Positions 1 through 6,982 of a stretch of DNA of 13,057 bases are shown piece after piece. The notes beneath the pieces were generated by a model. It ran no database searches and was not told where the DNA came from. It saw nothing but the letters and a program-made list of their open reading frames with translations. The stretch comes from an uncultured Oscillibacter sp. (GTDB lineage Bacteria; Bacillota; Clostridia; Oscillospirales; Oscillospiraceae): the NCBI GenBank assembly GCA_902476875.1, contig CABSFC010000079.1:1-13057 (forward strand), given 5' to 3'. How positions within the stretch are numbered: position 1 is the first letter of the stretch; the number at the start of each line of letters is the position of its first letter. The position numbers and the translations under genes are program-made.

Positions 1-988
1 GCTTACCGCAGTCCGCACAATACACCAATCCAGAGAACATATTCTGCTCATCCATATTCGTGCGGCGGCGCTTATGAGATCGCACCTCCTGTACGATATC
101 CCAGGTTTCCTGATCCACCAGCTCTTCATGAGTATTCTCAAAGATAAGCCACTCTGATTTGGGGCGTTCACATCGTTTTTTGTCCTTGTAGGACTTGGTG
201 CTGTAGCGAAGGTTGACCGTGTGCCCAAGGTAGACCATGTTCTGAAGCATATCCGCCACCATGTCGCCAGTCCAGTTGTAGGGCCGCTCTGCATTCAGCC
301 CGGAATGGGATGTGCCGAATTTCGTATAGGCGTACATGGATGGACTGTAGATGCATTCTTTCTTGAGCTGCTTTGCAATCTGGGCTGGTCCCATTCCGCC
401 GGCGCACATGGCGAAGATGCGTTTGACGACAGCCGCCGCCTCCTCATCCACCAACAGAGGAGAGTCCTTGGTTGCACCCTTGCGGTAGCCGTAAGGAGCT
501 CGTGTCCCCACCCGGATTCCCCGCTGTGCCTTGGCGTTCACTACATTCCGCACCTTGCGGCTGCAGTCCCGCACGTGCCACTCATTGAACAAATTCTTGA
601 AAGGCATCAGCTCGTTGCTGTTTTCATACTTGGTGTCAACATTGTCGTTGACAGCGATGTAGCGCACATCATTGGAAGGGAATATCTCCTCGATATAAAG
701 ACCGGTGTGCAGTTGGTTTCTTCCAAGGCGGGAAAGATCCTTTGTGATGATGACGGCGATGTCGCCGTTGCTCATGTCATCCATCATCTGTTCAAAGGCT
801 GGGCGATTGAAATTCGCGCCGGAATAGCCATCGTCCACATAAAATCTGGTGTTCTGGAACCCATTCTCATCGGCGTACTTTTGCAGGATAAGTTTTTGGT
901 TCTGGATACTGTTGGAGTCGCCCTCCAGATTATCATCTCGGGACAGACGGCAATAGAGCGCCGTGATCTTTTGGTTTGGCTGTAACAT
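1..988 (-). CDS. Large serine recombinase, N-terminal 329 codons (partial)
   Basis: Site-specific DNA recombinase of the large serine family that would excise and integrate the element. I translated the minus strand from the ATG at 988. It begins MLQPNQKITALYCRLSRDD; Ser16 in the CRLSRDD motif is the expected nucleophile, and DDGYSG (about 52-57) and KDLSRLGRN (83-91) are the other catalytic-domain signatures. The recombinase domain follows (about 165-300, with APYGYRKG near 164-171). The zinc-ribbon begins with YCADCGK at the window edge, where the gene is cut off, so roughly the C-terminal third to half is missing. A perfect AAGGAGGTCA ribosome binding site (991-1000) decides the start. It resembles the TnpX/TndX-like recombinases of clostridial mobilizable elements. 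It lies downstream of the mob genes on the same strand, separated from the small gene before it by a 13-bp hairpin. Confidence 0.93.
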   Translation of the reverse strand, partial: MLQPNQKITALYCRLSRDDNLEGDSNSIQNQKLILQKYADENGFQNTRFYVDDGYSGANFNRPAFEQMMDDMSNGDIAVIITKDLSRLGRNQLHTGLYIEEIFPSNDVRYIAVNDNVDTKYENSNELMPFKNLFNEWHVRDCSRKVRNVVNAKAQRGIRVGTRAPYGYRKGATKDSPLLVDEEAAAVVKRIFAMCAGGMGPAQIAKQLKKECIYSPSMYAYTKFGTSHSGLNAERPYNWTGDMVADMLQNMVYLGHTVNLRYSTKSYKDKKRCERPKSEWLIFENTHEELVDQETWDIVQEVRSHKRRRTNMDEQNMFSGLVYCADCGK

Positions 989-1010
989 ATTGACCTCCTT
1001 CATAAAATGC

Positions 1011-1057
1011 CAAACCGATTGAGAGATTGCAACCATACAATACCCTCAATCGGTTTG
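1011..1057. repeat. 13-bp perfect inverted repeat upstream of the recombinase gene
   Basis: CAAACCGATTGAG (1011-1023) pairs perfectly with CTCAATCGGTTTG (1045-1057) around a 21-base loop. The loop contains a second small stem (ATTG 1026-1029 with CAAT 1038-1041). It lies between the small TnpW-like gene and the recombinase ribosome binding site. Read on the minus strand it is followed by GCATTTTATG, only a weak T-tract, so it may be a weak terminator, a leader structure or a protein-binding dyad such as a recombinase operator or att arm. The left arm plus AG (1012-1025) recurs exactly, in opposite orientation, at 12951-12964. Confidence 0.75.
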
Positions 1058-1079
1058 TTTGTCTATGCGAACCTGTTTT

Positions 1080-1346
1080 TCAGGCGGAAATATTTTTTGC
1101 GTCCTGCTCCAGGTCGATGACCTGTTTCATAAGATCGACCGTAGATTGCGTTCCTCCGAAACTGAATTCCGCGAACACAATGTACTCTCTGCCGCATACA
1201 TGCTGTCGGCGGCTTTTTATAATCTTGTCGTCCCTTTCTTCCACTGCGGTATCCCGCACTGCCTTGGCAGAGGGAATATCCTCATCTCCATGCTTTTCTT
1301 CACTGTAGGAGCGGGGACGCTCATTGTATTTGAATTTATACGCCAT
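1080..1346 (-). CDS. Small TnpW-like transposon-encoded protein (88 aa)
   Basis: A small soluble protein beginning MAYKFKYNERPRSYSEEK, with an acidic, charged N-terminal half. The C-terminal segment (HVCGREYIVFAEFSF, then STVDLMKQVIDLE) has the spacing I associate with the TnpW family of Tn4451-type elements: a short beta-strand stretch, then a helix ending in a hydrophobic register. Function is unknown. The ATG at 1344-1346 is preferred over upstream in-frame starts because AAAGGA lies 6 bases before it; upstream codons would run into the mob terminator. A 6-bp hairpin (CCTGAC 1360-1365 with GTCAGG 1372-1377) sits just before the ribosome binding site. The gene lies between the mob operon terminator and the recombinase, a usual place for such accessory proteins. 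The family assignment is from memory of motifs and only moderate; that it is a real gene is more certain. Confidence 0.6.
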   Translation of the reverse strand: MAYKFKYNERPRSYSEEKHGDEDIPSAKAVRDTAVEERDDKIIKSRRQHVCGREYIVFAEFSFGGTQSTVDLMKQVIDLEQDAKNISA

Positions 1347-1381
1347 ATCGTTCCTTTCCCCTGACGCTACAGTCAGGCAAC

Positions 1382-1410
1382 AAAAATAGCAGACCGTTAC
1401 ATGGTCTGCT
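1382..1410 (-). terminator. Intrinsic terminator of the mob operon
   Basis: On the minus strand AGCAGACC, loop ATGTAAC, GGTCTGCT is followed by ATTTTTG. This gives an 8-bp perfect stem (1403-1410 with 1388-1395), a 7-base loop and a five-T run (1382-1386). The relaxase stop codon (1397-1399) lies in the loop, so mob transcription is expected to end exactly at the end of the relaxase gene and the recombinase part to be transcribed separately. Confidence 0.8.
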
Positions 1411-1642
1411 GCTGTGTTTGTTCTGCCTGCTGATCTTCGGTCCACTGCTGTTCTGTAGATGATTGCTCATCCTGTGTGAGCACCATGGCTACGCCGGCCA
1501 CCAGTCCGATGACAGCGCCGATATTTTTGGCTTCCTGTTCTGCCTGGATACGGCGGTAACGTTCCTCGACATCTTCGTTACCATCATCCAGTAACGCTCC
1601 AGTTACCGCCAGACCATACAGTCCAGCGTGGAGCGGCTTCAT
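1397..1642 (-). CDS. Possible separately initiated C-terminal product in the relaxase frame (81 aa)
   Basis: The ATG at 1640-1642 forms an ATGA overlap with the stop of the MobB-like gene. The product would begin MKPLHAGLYGLAVTGALLDD and contain a glycine-zipper-like hydrophobic segment (about 41-55: IGAVIGLVAGVAMVL) and a Gln-rich end. It is in frame with the relaxase, so it is also the relaxase C-terminus. I see no good ribosome binding site, so a separate product would depend on coupling to the gene before it. The normal protein-like composition compared with the region just upstream is the reason to list it; it may simply be the tail of the relaxase. Confidence 0.25.
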   Translation of the reverse strand: MKPLHAGLYGLAVTGALLDDGNEDVEERYRRIQAEQEAKNIGAVIGLVAGVAMVLTQDEQSSTEQQWTEDQQAEQTQQQTM

Positions 1643-2863
1643 AGAAACAGGTTGCGGATGTTGCTGACCACTGTCGCTGTGCCATACCCCATCCCCAGCA
1701 GTGCCGCCACGATGAGCAGTACCAGTACGATCCATTTGGCCACTACGATCAGGTCGAAGTCCGGAAGCCAGTCCAGCCATTTGCAGGAATGCTTTTCTTT
1801 CTTCTTCCCAGCCTGTTCCAGCAGAGTGGTCATCTCCGTCAACGATTTCTGGATCTCCGCCATGCTGTTCTGCACCGCTGTCAGGTCTGTGTGTGATCTC
1901 AGGTTCGGAAGATACTCCCGCATTCCACGCACTTCCCACCCGATGGATTCTGTCTTCTGTGTCAGCATCGTCAGAGCCTCCGGCAACGGACACTGGATGA
2001 CAATGGGCGTGATCGGTGAACTCGACTCCTGCGCTGTCGGCTGCGGTGAAGGCTCGGGCCGGTTCAGGGCCATGAGCTCGTCCATAGATAATTTCTTCTC
2101 TGATCCTGAATTCATATTCCATGTTCTCCTTTAGATATTTGTCACCGAACAGCAAACGGTCCCGACACTGCCAGCCACTCGGCGTGGTATAGGTGATATT
2201 CTTTCGGGACTTTTCCCAGCGAACCTTGTAGCCCTCGCTCTCCATCAGCGCAATGAACTCCTCGCGGTTGGAAGCGTGGCGCATACAGTCATTGATGATA
2301 TTCATGAGCTGCAGCTTCTTGCTCTGACCACGGGCCGCCGTGTGATACTCTCCGATGGTCATAGTCTTTGTTTTCTGCTTTTGTTCCCTGGGTTGAAATA
2401 CAGGAAGTGAAAACTCCTTGCAGACCATGTCGTTGCGTTGCCGCAGTTCCTGGAGCTGCTCCTTTGCGATATGCAGTTTCCGTCCGGTATCGAAATTGAC
2501 CGAGTTGATGAGGAAGTGGGAATGGATGTGCTCACGGTCTGTGTGGGTGCAGACCAGAACTTCGTATCCCTCATAGTACTCGGCCAGCTTCAGCGCGGCC
2601 GCGTGAGCGGTGACCGGGTCGACTGCTTCGCCTTTCGGGAAGCTCTGTACCATGTGATAGAACAGTACACCGTCCGTCTTGTGGTAGAGCCGCTTGGTGG
2701 TCATGAAATCCGCGTAGACAGATTCCGGCTGACAGTTGATACCTGTGACCAACTGCTGCCCCTCGAACTCGGTCTTTTTATCCTGCATGGTATACCGCAT
2801 CACGGCGCTCATGCATCCGGTGGTCTGGCCCCGCTTGTAGTTTGTGAAGCTGATGATAGCCAT
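1397..2863 (-). CDS. mobA: MobA/VirD2-type relaxase (488 aa)
   Basis: Conjugative relaxase that nicks oriT and pilots the strand in transfer; it needs the type IV secretion system of another element, as none is encoded here. The N-terminal domain starts MAIISFTNYKRGQ. The metal-binding histidine cluster HTDREHIHSH is at 107-116, preceded by FYHMVQSFPKG (68-78). Candidate nucleophile tyrosines are Tyr9 and Tyr24. Residues 250-408 are low-complexity, rich in Gly, Asp, His and Ser, and coincide with a second gene in another frame; TGWEEER within it is a motif I recall from this relaxase family, so the frame seems genuinely used. The last 81 residues regain normal composition, with a glycine-rich hydrophobic stretch and a Gln-rich tail. 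The start lies 3 bases after the mobC stop, with only a weak ribosome binding site, suggesting translational coupling. Confidence 0.9.
   Translation of the reverse strand: MAIISFTNYKRGQTTGCMSAVMRYTMQDKKTEFEGQQLVTGINCQPESVYADFMTTKRLYHKTDGVLFYHMVQSFPKGEAVDPVTAHAAALKLAEYYEGYEVLVCTHTDREHIHSHFLINSVNFDTGRKLHIAKEQLQELRQRNDMVCKEFSLPVFQPREQKQKTKTMTIGEYHTAARGQSKKLQLMNIINDCMRHASNREEFIALMESEGYKVRWEKSRKNITYTTPSGWQCRDRLLFGDKYLKENMEYEFRIREEIIYGRAHGPEPARAFTAADSAGVEFTDHAHCHPVSVAGGSDDADTEDRIHRVGSAWNAGVSSEPEITHRPDSGAEQHGGDPEIVDGDDHSAGTGWEEERKAFLQMAGLASGLRPDRSGQMDRTGTAHRGGTAGDGVWHSDSGQQHPQPVSMKPLHAGLYGLAVTGALLDDGNEDVEERYRRIQAEQEAKNIGAVIGLVAGVAMVLTQDEQSSTEQQWTEDQQAEQTQQQTM
1639..2115 (-). CDS. mobB: MobB-like membrane mobilization protein nested in the relaxase gene (158 aa)
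   Basis: A second reading frame wholly inside the relaxase gene on the same strand. The protein begins MNSGSEKKLSMDELMALN. A Pro/Ser-rich stretch follows to about 40, then a helical, coiled-coil-like region (about 70-110, with AVQNSMAEIQKSLTEMTTLL), a Lys-rich stretch, and one clear membrane segment (about 123-145, within VAKWIVLVLLIVAALLGMG). An AAAGGAG sequence 10 bases before its ATG (2113-2115) supports translation. A helical protein with one membrane anchor, encoded out of frame inside mobA, is the arrangement known for MobB of RSF1010/R1162 and ColE1-type plasmids, where it helps dock the relaxosome to the transfer machinery. The MobB name rests on architecture and position, not on sequence identity. 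Confidence 0.65.
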   Translation of the reverse strand: MNSGSEKKLSMDELMALNRPEPSPQPTAQESSSPITPIVIQCPLPEALTMLTQKTESIGWEVRGMREYLPNLRSHTDLTAVQNSMAEIQKSLTEMTTLLEQAGKKKEKHSCKWLDWLPDFDLIVVAKWIVLVLLIVAALLGMGYGTATVVSNIRNLFL

Positions 2864-2866
2864 AGC

Positions 2867-3178
2867 TTACCAGCGCTTTCGTTCAAGGATCATCCGAACG
2901 GCACCACAGAGTTCAGAGAACGCCCGACATACGCTTTCCAGATCGATCACGGTCACTCGTCCCATGTGCGCCAGGGTGACGAGCTGGTTCAGATTTCTGC
3001 CGATGGACTTCAGCTCCTTCAGCACTTCTTTCAGGCCGTCGATGACCACCACCTGCTTTCCCAGGCAGCAGGCAGTGACGTAGTCGCTCATGGACATCCC
3101 GGACTGCTTCGCCAACTCCTTGATGGCCTCCCGGTCTGTGGACGCCATGCGGGTGCTGAATTTAACATCTTTTTTCAT
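2867..3178 (-). CDS. mobC: MobC relaxosome accessory protein (103 aa)
   Basis: DNA-binding partner of the relaxase that helps melt oriT. The N-terminal half (KFSTRMASTDREAIKELAKQ, then GMSMSDYVTACCLG) has the ribbon-helix-helix pattern. The C-terminal part has the family signature KSIGRNLNQLVTLAHMG (about 57-73), matching the conserved I-G-x-N-L-N-Q-L core of bacterial MobC. The length is normal. GGAGG with a 7-base spacing precedes the ATG (3176-3178). It is the first gene of the mob operon and lies next to the non-coding region most likely to hold oriT. Confidence 0.88.
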   Translation of the reverse strand: MKKDVKFSTRMASTDREAIKELAKQSGMSMSDYVTACCLGKQVVVIDGLKEVLKELKSIGRNLNQLVTLAHMGRVTVIDLESVCRAFSELCGAVRMILERKRW

Positions 3179-3379
3179 GTCGTTTCCTCCAAATCGTAGA
3201 TAAAGTGGGCCCGGGCTTCTGCCCGGAATTCATGCGGAAGTCGGGCAGCGGCGTTGCCGCAGACCAGACAAACGCGATGCTGGCCACCTCCAAGGAGGTG
3301 ATTTCCCTGCACCGAACACCCGCGCTCCGCTTTCGGCCACAAATGGCCACAAACGGCGTTTCTTTTTCCCTGCGGGTGT
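3179..3379. other. Intergenic region with dyads; candidate oriT
   Basis: About 200 bases between repA and mobC with no convincing gene on either strand. It contains CCGGGC-TTCT-GCCCGG (3211-3226), GCGGC-GTT-GCCGC (3249-3261) and an interrupted palindrome CACCTCC-AA-GGAGGTG (3285-3300). On the minus strand the middle dyad reads TGCGGCAACGCCGC, a hairpin type common near nic sites of Bacillota mobilizable elements as far as I recall. Position immediately upstream of mobC-mobA is the usual place for oriT. The nic position cannot be fixed from sequence alone, and the mobC promoter must lie in the same region. Confidence 0.4.
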
Positions 3380-4456
3380 TTACTCGCCATGCCCGGCAAT
3401 CTCCCGCAAATCGCCGCACAGCGCCCCAACAGGGTCAACAGGGGCGACCACAGGTACACCCTGGGCATCGTCACTTTCGGCACGGCGCAGCTCGATGAGC
3501 CGCTTCCCGTTGCTGCGGCGCACCATACCGGAAATTCCGATTTTGCTTAGCGCGTCAAGGTTTTGCAGGATCAGGCGGGACACTTTCTTAGGCGAGATAC
3601 GCTCCATACCGACAGGGTCGATTTTTTCAGACAGCTCTGTGGGAGTGCCGATAAATTTCGTACGGTCGCGCATCAGTTCAGAGACCAGATAGGTGATCCG
3701 GTCGCCCAGTAGCTCCGGCTGCGTTCTGCTGTCTGCTACCATCTCCCACACATTTTCAACGTTGCGTTCCAGAGACAACTCCCGGTATTCAATGTCACGA
3801 CCGATGCAGGAGAGCTTCGCCTTACCGCTGCCGCGCCGATCTTCCACCAGAGTAAAACTGGAATCCACCGCCCCGCTGATGGCTGTCGTACCGGAGATGC
3901 GGTTGAACACATCATCGGCAGTTTCCTTTCGCAGATGATGGATCAGCAGGATGGCGATGCCGTGCTTGTCCGCCAGCCGCTTCAGCACGGACAGGTCCCG
4001 GTAGTCATTGGCGTAGGTGGCATCGTGGACGGGGCGGACCATCTGCAGCGTATCGACGAGGACCAGAACAGTATCCGGGTGAGCTACGAGGAAGCCCTCC
4101 ACCTGCTCCTCCAGCCCCTGGCCGATGGGAGCGCACTCCGTACAGAAATGGACGCTGTCCGGCGCGTCCTCTGTGATCTCGAAGAGGCGGTTCTGGATGC
4201 GAAGGACGGAGTCCTCCAGGCAGAGATAGAGGGTGGTGCCCTGCTTCACGCTCATTCCCCAGACCGGTTCTCCCTTGGCCACCGTCACCGCCAGCCACAG
4301 GGCCAGCCAGGACTTGCCCACCTTGGGTGAACCCGCCAGGATATGCAGACCCTGAGAGATCAGCGTGTCCACCACAAAATTGGGCGGCTCCAGCGGACGG
4401 TCCATCAGCGTCCTACCGTCCACCGTGACCAGAGGACGGTCCATTTTGTTGCTCAT
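3380..4456 (-). CDS. RepA-type AAA/RecA-fold ATPase, putative replicative helicase (358 aa)
   Basis: RecA-fold ATPase resembling the hexameric RepA helicase of RSF1010 and the AAA_25 proteins of mobilizable elements; it may let the excised circle replicate. Walker A is GSPKVGKS (42-49), an acidic pair CLEDS is at 79-83, Walker B is VLVLVDT (130-136, Asp135), and IHHLRKE (172-178) fits the sensor histidine motif of this family. The C-terminal third (about 240-330) is winged-helix-like and mostly alpha-helical. The start is the ATG at 4454-4456, with GGAGG (4465-4469 on the other strand) 8 bases before it; an upstream in-frame TTG overlaps the ribosome binding site and is rejected. No separate primase or initiator gene is visible. 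The exact role in replication is inferred from the family. Confidence 0.8.
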   Translation of the reverse strand: MSNKMDRPLVTVDGRTLMDRPLEPPNFVVDTLISQGLHILAGSPKVGKSWLALWLAVTVAKGEPVWGMSVKQGTTLYLCLEDSVLRIQNRLFEITEDAPDSVHFCTECAPIGQGLEEQVEGFLVAHPDTVLVLVDTLQMVRPVHDATYANDYRDLSVLKRLADKHGIAILLIHHLRKETADDVFNRISGTTAISGAVDSSFTLVEDRRGSGKAKLSCIGRDIEYRELSLERNVENVWEMVADSRTQPELLGDRITYLVSELMRDRTKFIGTPTELSEKIDPVGMERISPKKVSRLILQNLDALSKIGISGMVRRSNGKRLIELRRAESDDAQGVPVVAPVDPVGALCGDLREIAGHGE

Positions 4457-4489
4457 AGTCAGTACCTCCAATTCAAAATATCTGAATAC

Positions 4490-4519
4490 AAAAATCTCCC
4501 ACCTCGAAAGAAGTGGGAG
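4490..4519 (-). terminator. Terminator-like hairpin in the repA leader
   Basis: On the minus strand CTCCCAC, a 10-base loop and GTGGGAG (7-bp stem, 4513-4519 with 4496-4502) are followed by ATTTTTG. It lies about 35 bases upstream of the repA start codon, so it either ends minus-strand transcription entering from the divergent side or acts as an attenuator in the repA leader. The T-tract is good and the stem is short. Confidence 0.5.
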
Positions 4520-4675
4520 TAGTATTCTTTTAGAGGAGCAGTGCCCACAGGACTTTTGAGCATCCCCTTGCCCCTCTGCTTGTATTGTGGTGGAAAAGAT
4601 GGTATCCTGATAAAAAGCATGGACAGATTAAAAATCAAGTAGGACAAATTATTGCAGAGGAGGGGGCCAGCGGAA

Positions 4676-5992
4676 ATGGAGGGGAGCATCATATTCTATA
4701 CCTACGGCAGCACCTTGGAGCTGAACGGGCAGCAGTTTGAGGCAGGCAGGCTGACCGAAGATCTGCTGAATCTATCACCGGATGACTACCACCCTCTGCA
4801 CGAACGGATGGTGCGCATCCGTACCCTTATGGACATCTACGAGTATGTCCGCAAGAGTGAACTTTGGTGGAAACTGAATGATGAGATGGAGCAGCTCTGT
4901 CAGGAACTTCGCCGATATACTGTGTTCCGCTTGCTACCGGACGATTGCTATGACGCTTTCTTTTCGGTGATACGGGAGATCACAGGACAGTTCAGCTTGT
5001 TTCCTCCCGAGGAGCACAGCCTTTCAGAGGATGATCAGACAAAACTTCTCAGCGCCTCAGCGGAAGAATTCTTCCAGAGCGATGATGGGGACAGCGATCC
5101 TGAAATCTCCTTGGGACTGCTGGATCTGTTTCGTCGCAGAGAGGGCAGCGAGGAAAAGGGCGAGTTGTTTTATTACGAGATGTTTCGCCTCCTGGGAGCG
5201 TGCGAAGATACCTGGAGTGCCTACAAGAAATACATCGACCGCTACATGATGTATCTTCACGACATCCGTGCCTTTGTTCCTACCATCCGGAATTTCATCA
5301 AGTTTATCCTCTCCACACTCACGACCAATGGGCCGGAAAGTTATGCGGCAGCGCTCTATGGTTTCTATAACGATGATCGCACCGCAGAGAAGCTGATCGT
5401 CAACCCCATCACTTACCACGGGGACTGCTACAGGAGACACGATGAATATATGCTCTCCTATGTCCCGCGGGAGCTGCCGGACGGCTCCATGGCCATCTGT
5501 CAGGAGCATGTGACGGACAGCTTACAGGCGCTGATGAAGGCAGACTATATGCTGGCCCTGAATAGCGGACACAACATCCGCCGCTGCATCATCTGCGGGA
5601 AATACTTCATGCTGAAGAGCGGCGTCCACGCTTTGTACTGCGAAGGGGCCTGTCCCCACGCTCCTGGCTACACCTGTCGGCAATTTGGCACGGTGGAAGT
5701 TCAAAAGGAACTGGCAAAGAACAACCCCAAGGTGAAGGCCAAGCTGACTGCCTTTTCCAGGATCACGAAGGATATGCAGCGGGGAGCTATCTCTCAGGAG
5801 GATGCCAGAAGAGCCAAGGATCATGTGCGAGACCGGCTCTACGATGCGCTGCGCAGCCCGGATATCTCTGTTGAGGAGTTTTCTGAACAAATATCTACTG
5901 CGCAAGTGTATGAATATTGCCGCATCACCAGAGTGAGCAAGCCCCGAGGGCGTCCACCGAAAGCAAAGGCGGGTGGGACCCATGACCAATGA
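4676..5992 (+). CDS. DUF6076-like protein with cysteine cluster and AT-hook-like tail (438 aa)
   Basis: Function unknown; probably a nucleic-acid-binding regulator. The N-terminal 290 residues are mostly helical and acidic, with no signal peptide or membrane segment. A likely zinc site follows: RRCIICGKYF (302-311), then Cys322, Cys326 and Cys334 (YCEGAC, then YTCRQFG). A charged helical region runs to about 415. The tail KPRGRPPKA (422-430) matches the AT-hook core (GRP in a basic setting), which binds the minor groove of AT-rich DNA. The ATG at 4676 is chosen because GAGGAGG lies 12-13 bases upstream; an in-frame TTG at 4652 would put that ribosome binding site inside the gene. Its last 11 bases overlap the next gene, so the two are probably translated together. 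The DUF6076 label is recall of similar proteins in clostridial elements; the motifs are seen directly. Confidence 0.7.
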   Translation: MEGSIIFYTYGSTLELNGQQFEAGRLTEDLLNLSPDDYHPLHERMVRIRTLMDIYEYVRKSELWWKLNDEMEQLCQELRRYTVFRLLPDDCYDAFFSVIREITGQFSLFPPEEHSLSEDDQTKLLSASAEEFFQSDDGDSDPEISLGLLDLFRRREGSEEKGELFYYEMFRLLGACEDTWSAYKKYIDRYMMYLHDIRAFVPTIRNFIKFILSTLTTNGPESYAAALYGFYNDDRTAEKLIVNPITYHGDCYRRHDEYMLSYVPRELPDGSMAICQEHVTDSLQALMKADYMLALNSGHNIRRCIICGKYFMLKSGVHALYCEGACPHAPGYTCRQFGTVEVQKELAKNNPKVKAKLTAFSRITKDMQRGAISQEDARRAKDHVRDRLYDALRSPDISVEEFSEQISTAQVYEYCRITRVSKPRGRPPKAKAGGTHDQ

Positions 5993-6893
5993 GGAATTGG
6001 TCCGCCGATATTACGGCGGTGATGAGCGCGCGCTGGAGGAGTTGTACCGCAGGAATCTCGGGCTGATCCGGCGCATCGCCCGGGAGACTGCCAGAGAGTT
6101 CAACTGTCTGCATATGGACAGGGAAAGACCGGGAGAGTTGTCCGGCTATACGAAAACGATTCTGGAGGATCTTTGCGGCGAGGGTGCGTTGGAATTTCTG
6201 ACACGGGTCCAGAGCAGAGAATACGATGAGAGCCGTGCTGTGCTTGCCACCTACCTGTACCCACATCTGAAAGGCCGGATGACCCGTTGGCTGGAGCAAC
6301 ATATCGGAAATCTTTCTCTGAGCAAGCACGAGATGGATGCTGTCCGGCAGGCACAAAGGCTATATCATTCAGGTCAGTTCAGCATCGAAGAGATCGCGGA
6401 GAAAATGGATGTCCTTCTGGAACAGGCTGTCAAGCACATCCGTTACAACACCCATTTTGTTGGTGTCAATGATCTTATCCCTGGGAGCTATGACGGTGAT
6501 CCCTTTGAGCGGCTGATGCCTGGGAATCTCTCTGTTTCTGCGGAGCAGGTCGTGTATCGAAAAGTCTGCATTGAGCTGCTGCAGGAACTATTTGATGCTC
6601 TCCCGAAGAAGGACAGGGACATCCTCGGAAAATTCTACGGCGTATTCGGATTTGAAAAAACTTCGCTGAAGGAAATCGGCATGTACCACATGATGAAGGA
6701 GTCCGCCGTGGAAAAGGCAAAGGAGCGTGCTGTCACAAAGCTGAAAAAAGCCTATCCGGGTAGCAGGCTGCAGATCTGGAGGAATGTTCATCGTATGATA
6801 CGCAGACCGATCCTGCCAGCGAAGGATGACAGAGCACTGCGGCGCAGCTTCACGACTTCGACCCTACGAAATCAGGAGTCTGGAAGATCGTAG
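5982..6893 (+). CDS. Sigma-70-family RNA polymerase sigma factor-like protein (303 aa)
   Basis: Diverged sigma factor with recognisable regions 2 and 4. The start MTNEELVRRYYGGDERALEELY (1-22) and NLGLIRRIARE (25-35) match region 1.2/2.1. EDLCGEGALEFL (62-73), then YDESRAVLATYLYPHLKGRM (81-100), corresponds to the region 2 core. Residues 114-155 look like region 3 (IEEIAEKMDV). ELFDALPKKDRDILGKFYG (202-220), followed by SLKEIGMYHMMKESAVEKAKERA (228-250), matches the helix-turn-helix of region 4. A basic 45-residue tail follows. The ATG at 5982 is preferred; GTG at 5973 is an alternative three codons upstream. The gene overlaps the cysteine-cluster gene by 11 bases, which suggests a functional pair, and ends 145 bases before vanR. 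It could direct transcription of element genes; whether it acts on the van genes is unknown. Confidence 0.75.
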   Translation: MTNEELVRRYYGGDERALEELYRRNLGLIRRIARETAREFNCLHMDRERPGELSGYTKTILEDLCGEGALEFLTRVQSREYDESRAVLATYLYPHLKGRMTRWLEQHIGNLSLSKHEMDAVRQAQRLYHSGQFSIEEIAEKMDVLLEQAVKHIRYNTHFVGVNDLIPGSYDGDPFERLMPGNLSVSAEQVVYRKVCIELLQELFDALPKKDRDILGKFYGVFGFEKTSLKEIGMYHMMKESAVEKAKERAVTKLKKAYPGSRLQIWRNVHRMIRRPILPAKDDRALRRSFTTSTLRNQESGRS

Positions 6894-6982
6894 TTTCGAT
6901 ACAGTCTGGTGAGAATTTTGCGCAGACAGGAGACCGCAACAGTCCCCTTTAGGACATGTTTAGGAAAAATCAAGAGTCATAC

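Noticed and set aside
221..985. Long plus-strand open frame (254 codons) at the left end
   Set aside because: It is antisense to the serine recombinase, which has full catalytic motifs and a perfect ribosome binding site; the plus-strand product has no recognisable features and no ribosome binding site.
2438..3199. Plus-strand open frame of 253 codons across mobA and mobC
   Set aside because: Antisense shadow of two clearly identified genes, spanning both and their junction, without a ribosome binding site or motif.
3162..3483. Minus-strand frames over the repA-mobC gap, including a Cys-containing stretch
   Set aside because: They overlap the ends of repA and mobC in other frames, have no ribosome binding site, and follow the dyads of the gap; better explained as non-coding DNA.
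4459..4692. Minus-strand frame of 77 codons between repA and the DUF6076-like gene
   Set aside because: No ribosome binding site, an unusual composition, and it runs through the terminator-like hairpin and the ribosome binding site of the opposite gene. A decayed gene remnant cannot be excluded.
5057..5989. Minus-strand frames of 150 and 155 codons inside the DUF6076-like gene
   Set aside because: Shadows of the plus-strand gene, which has a proper start, a cysteine cluster and coupling to the next gene.
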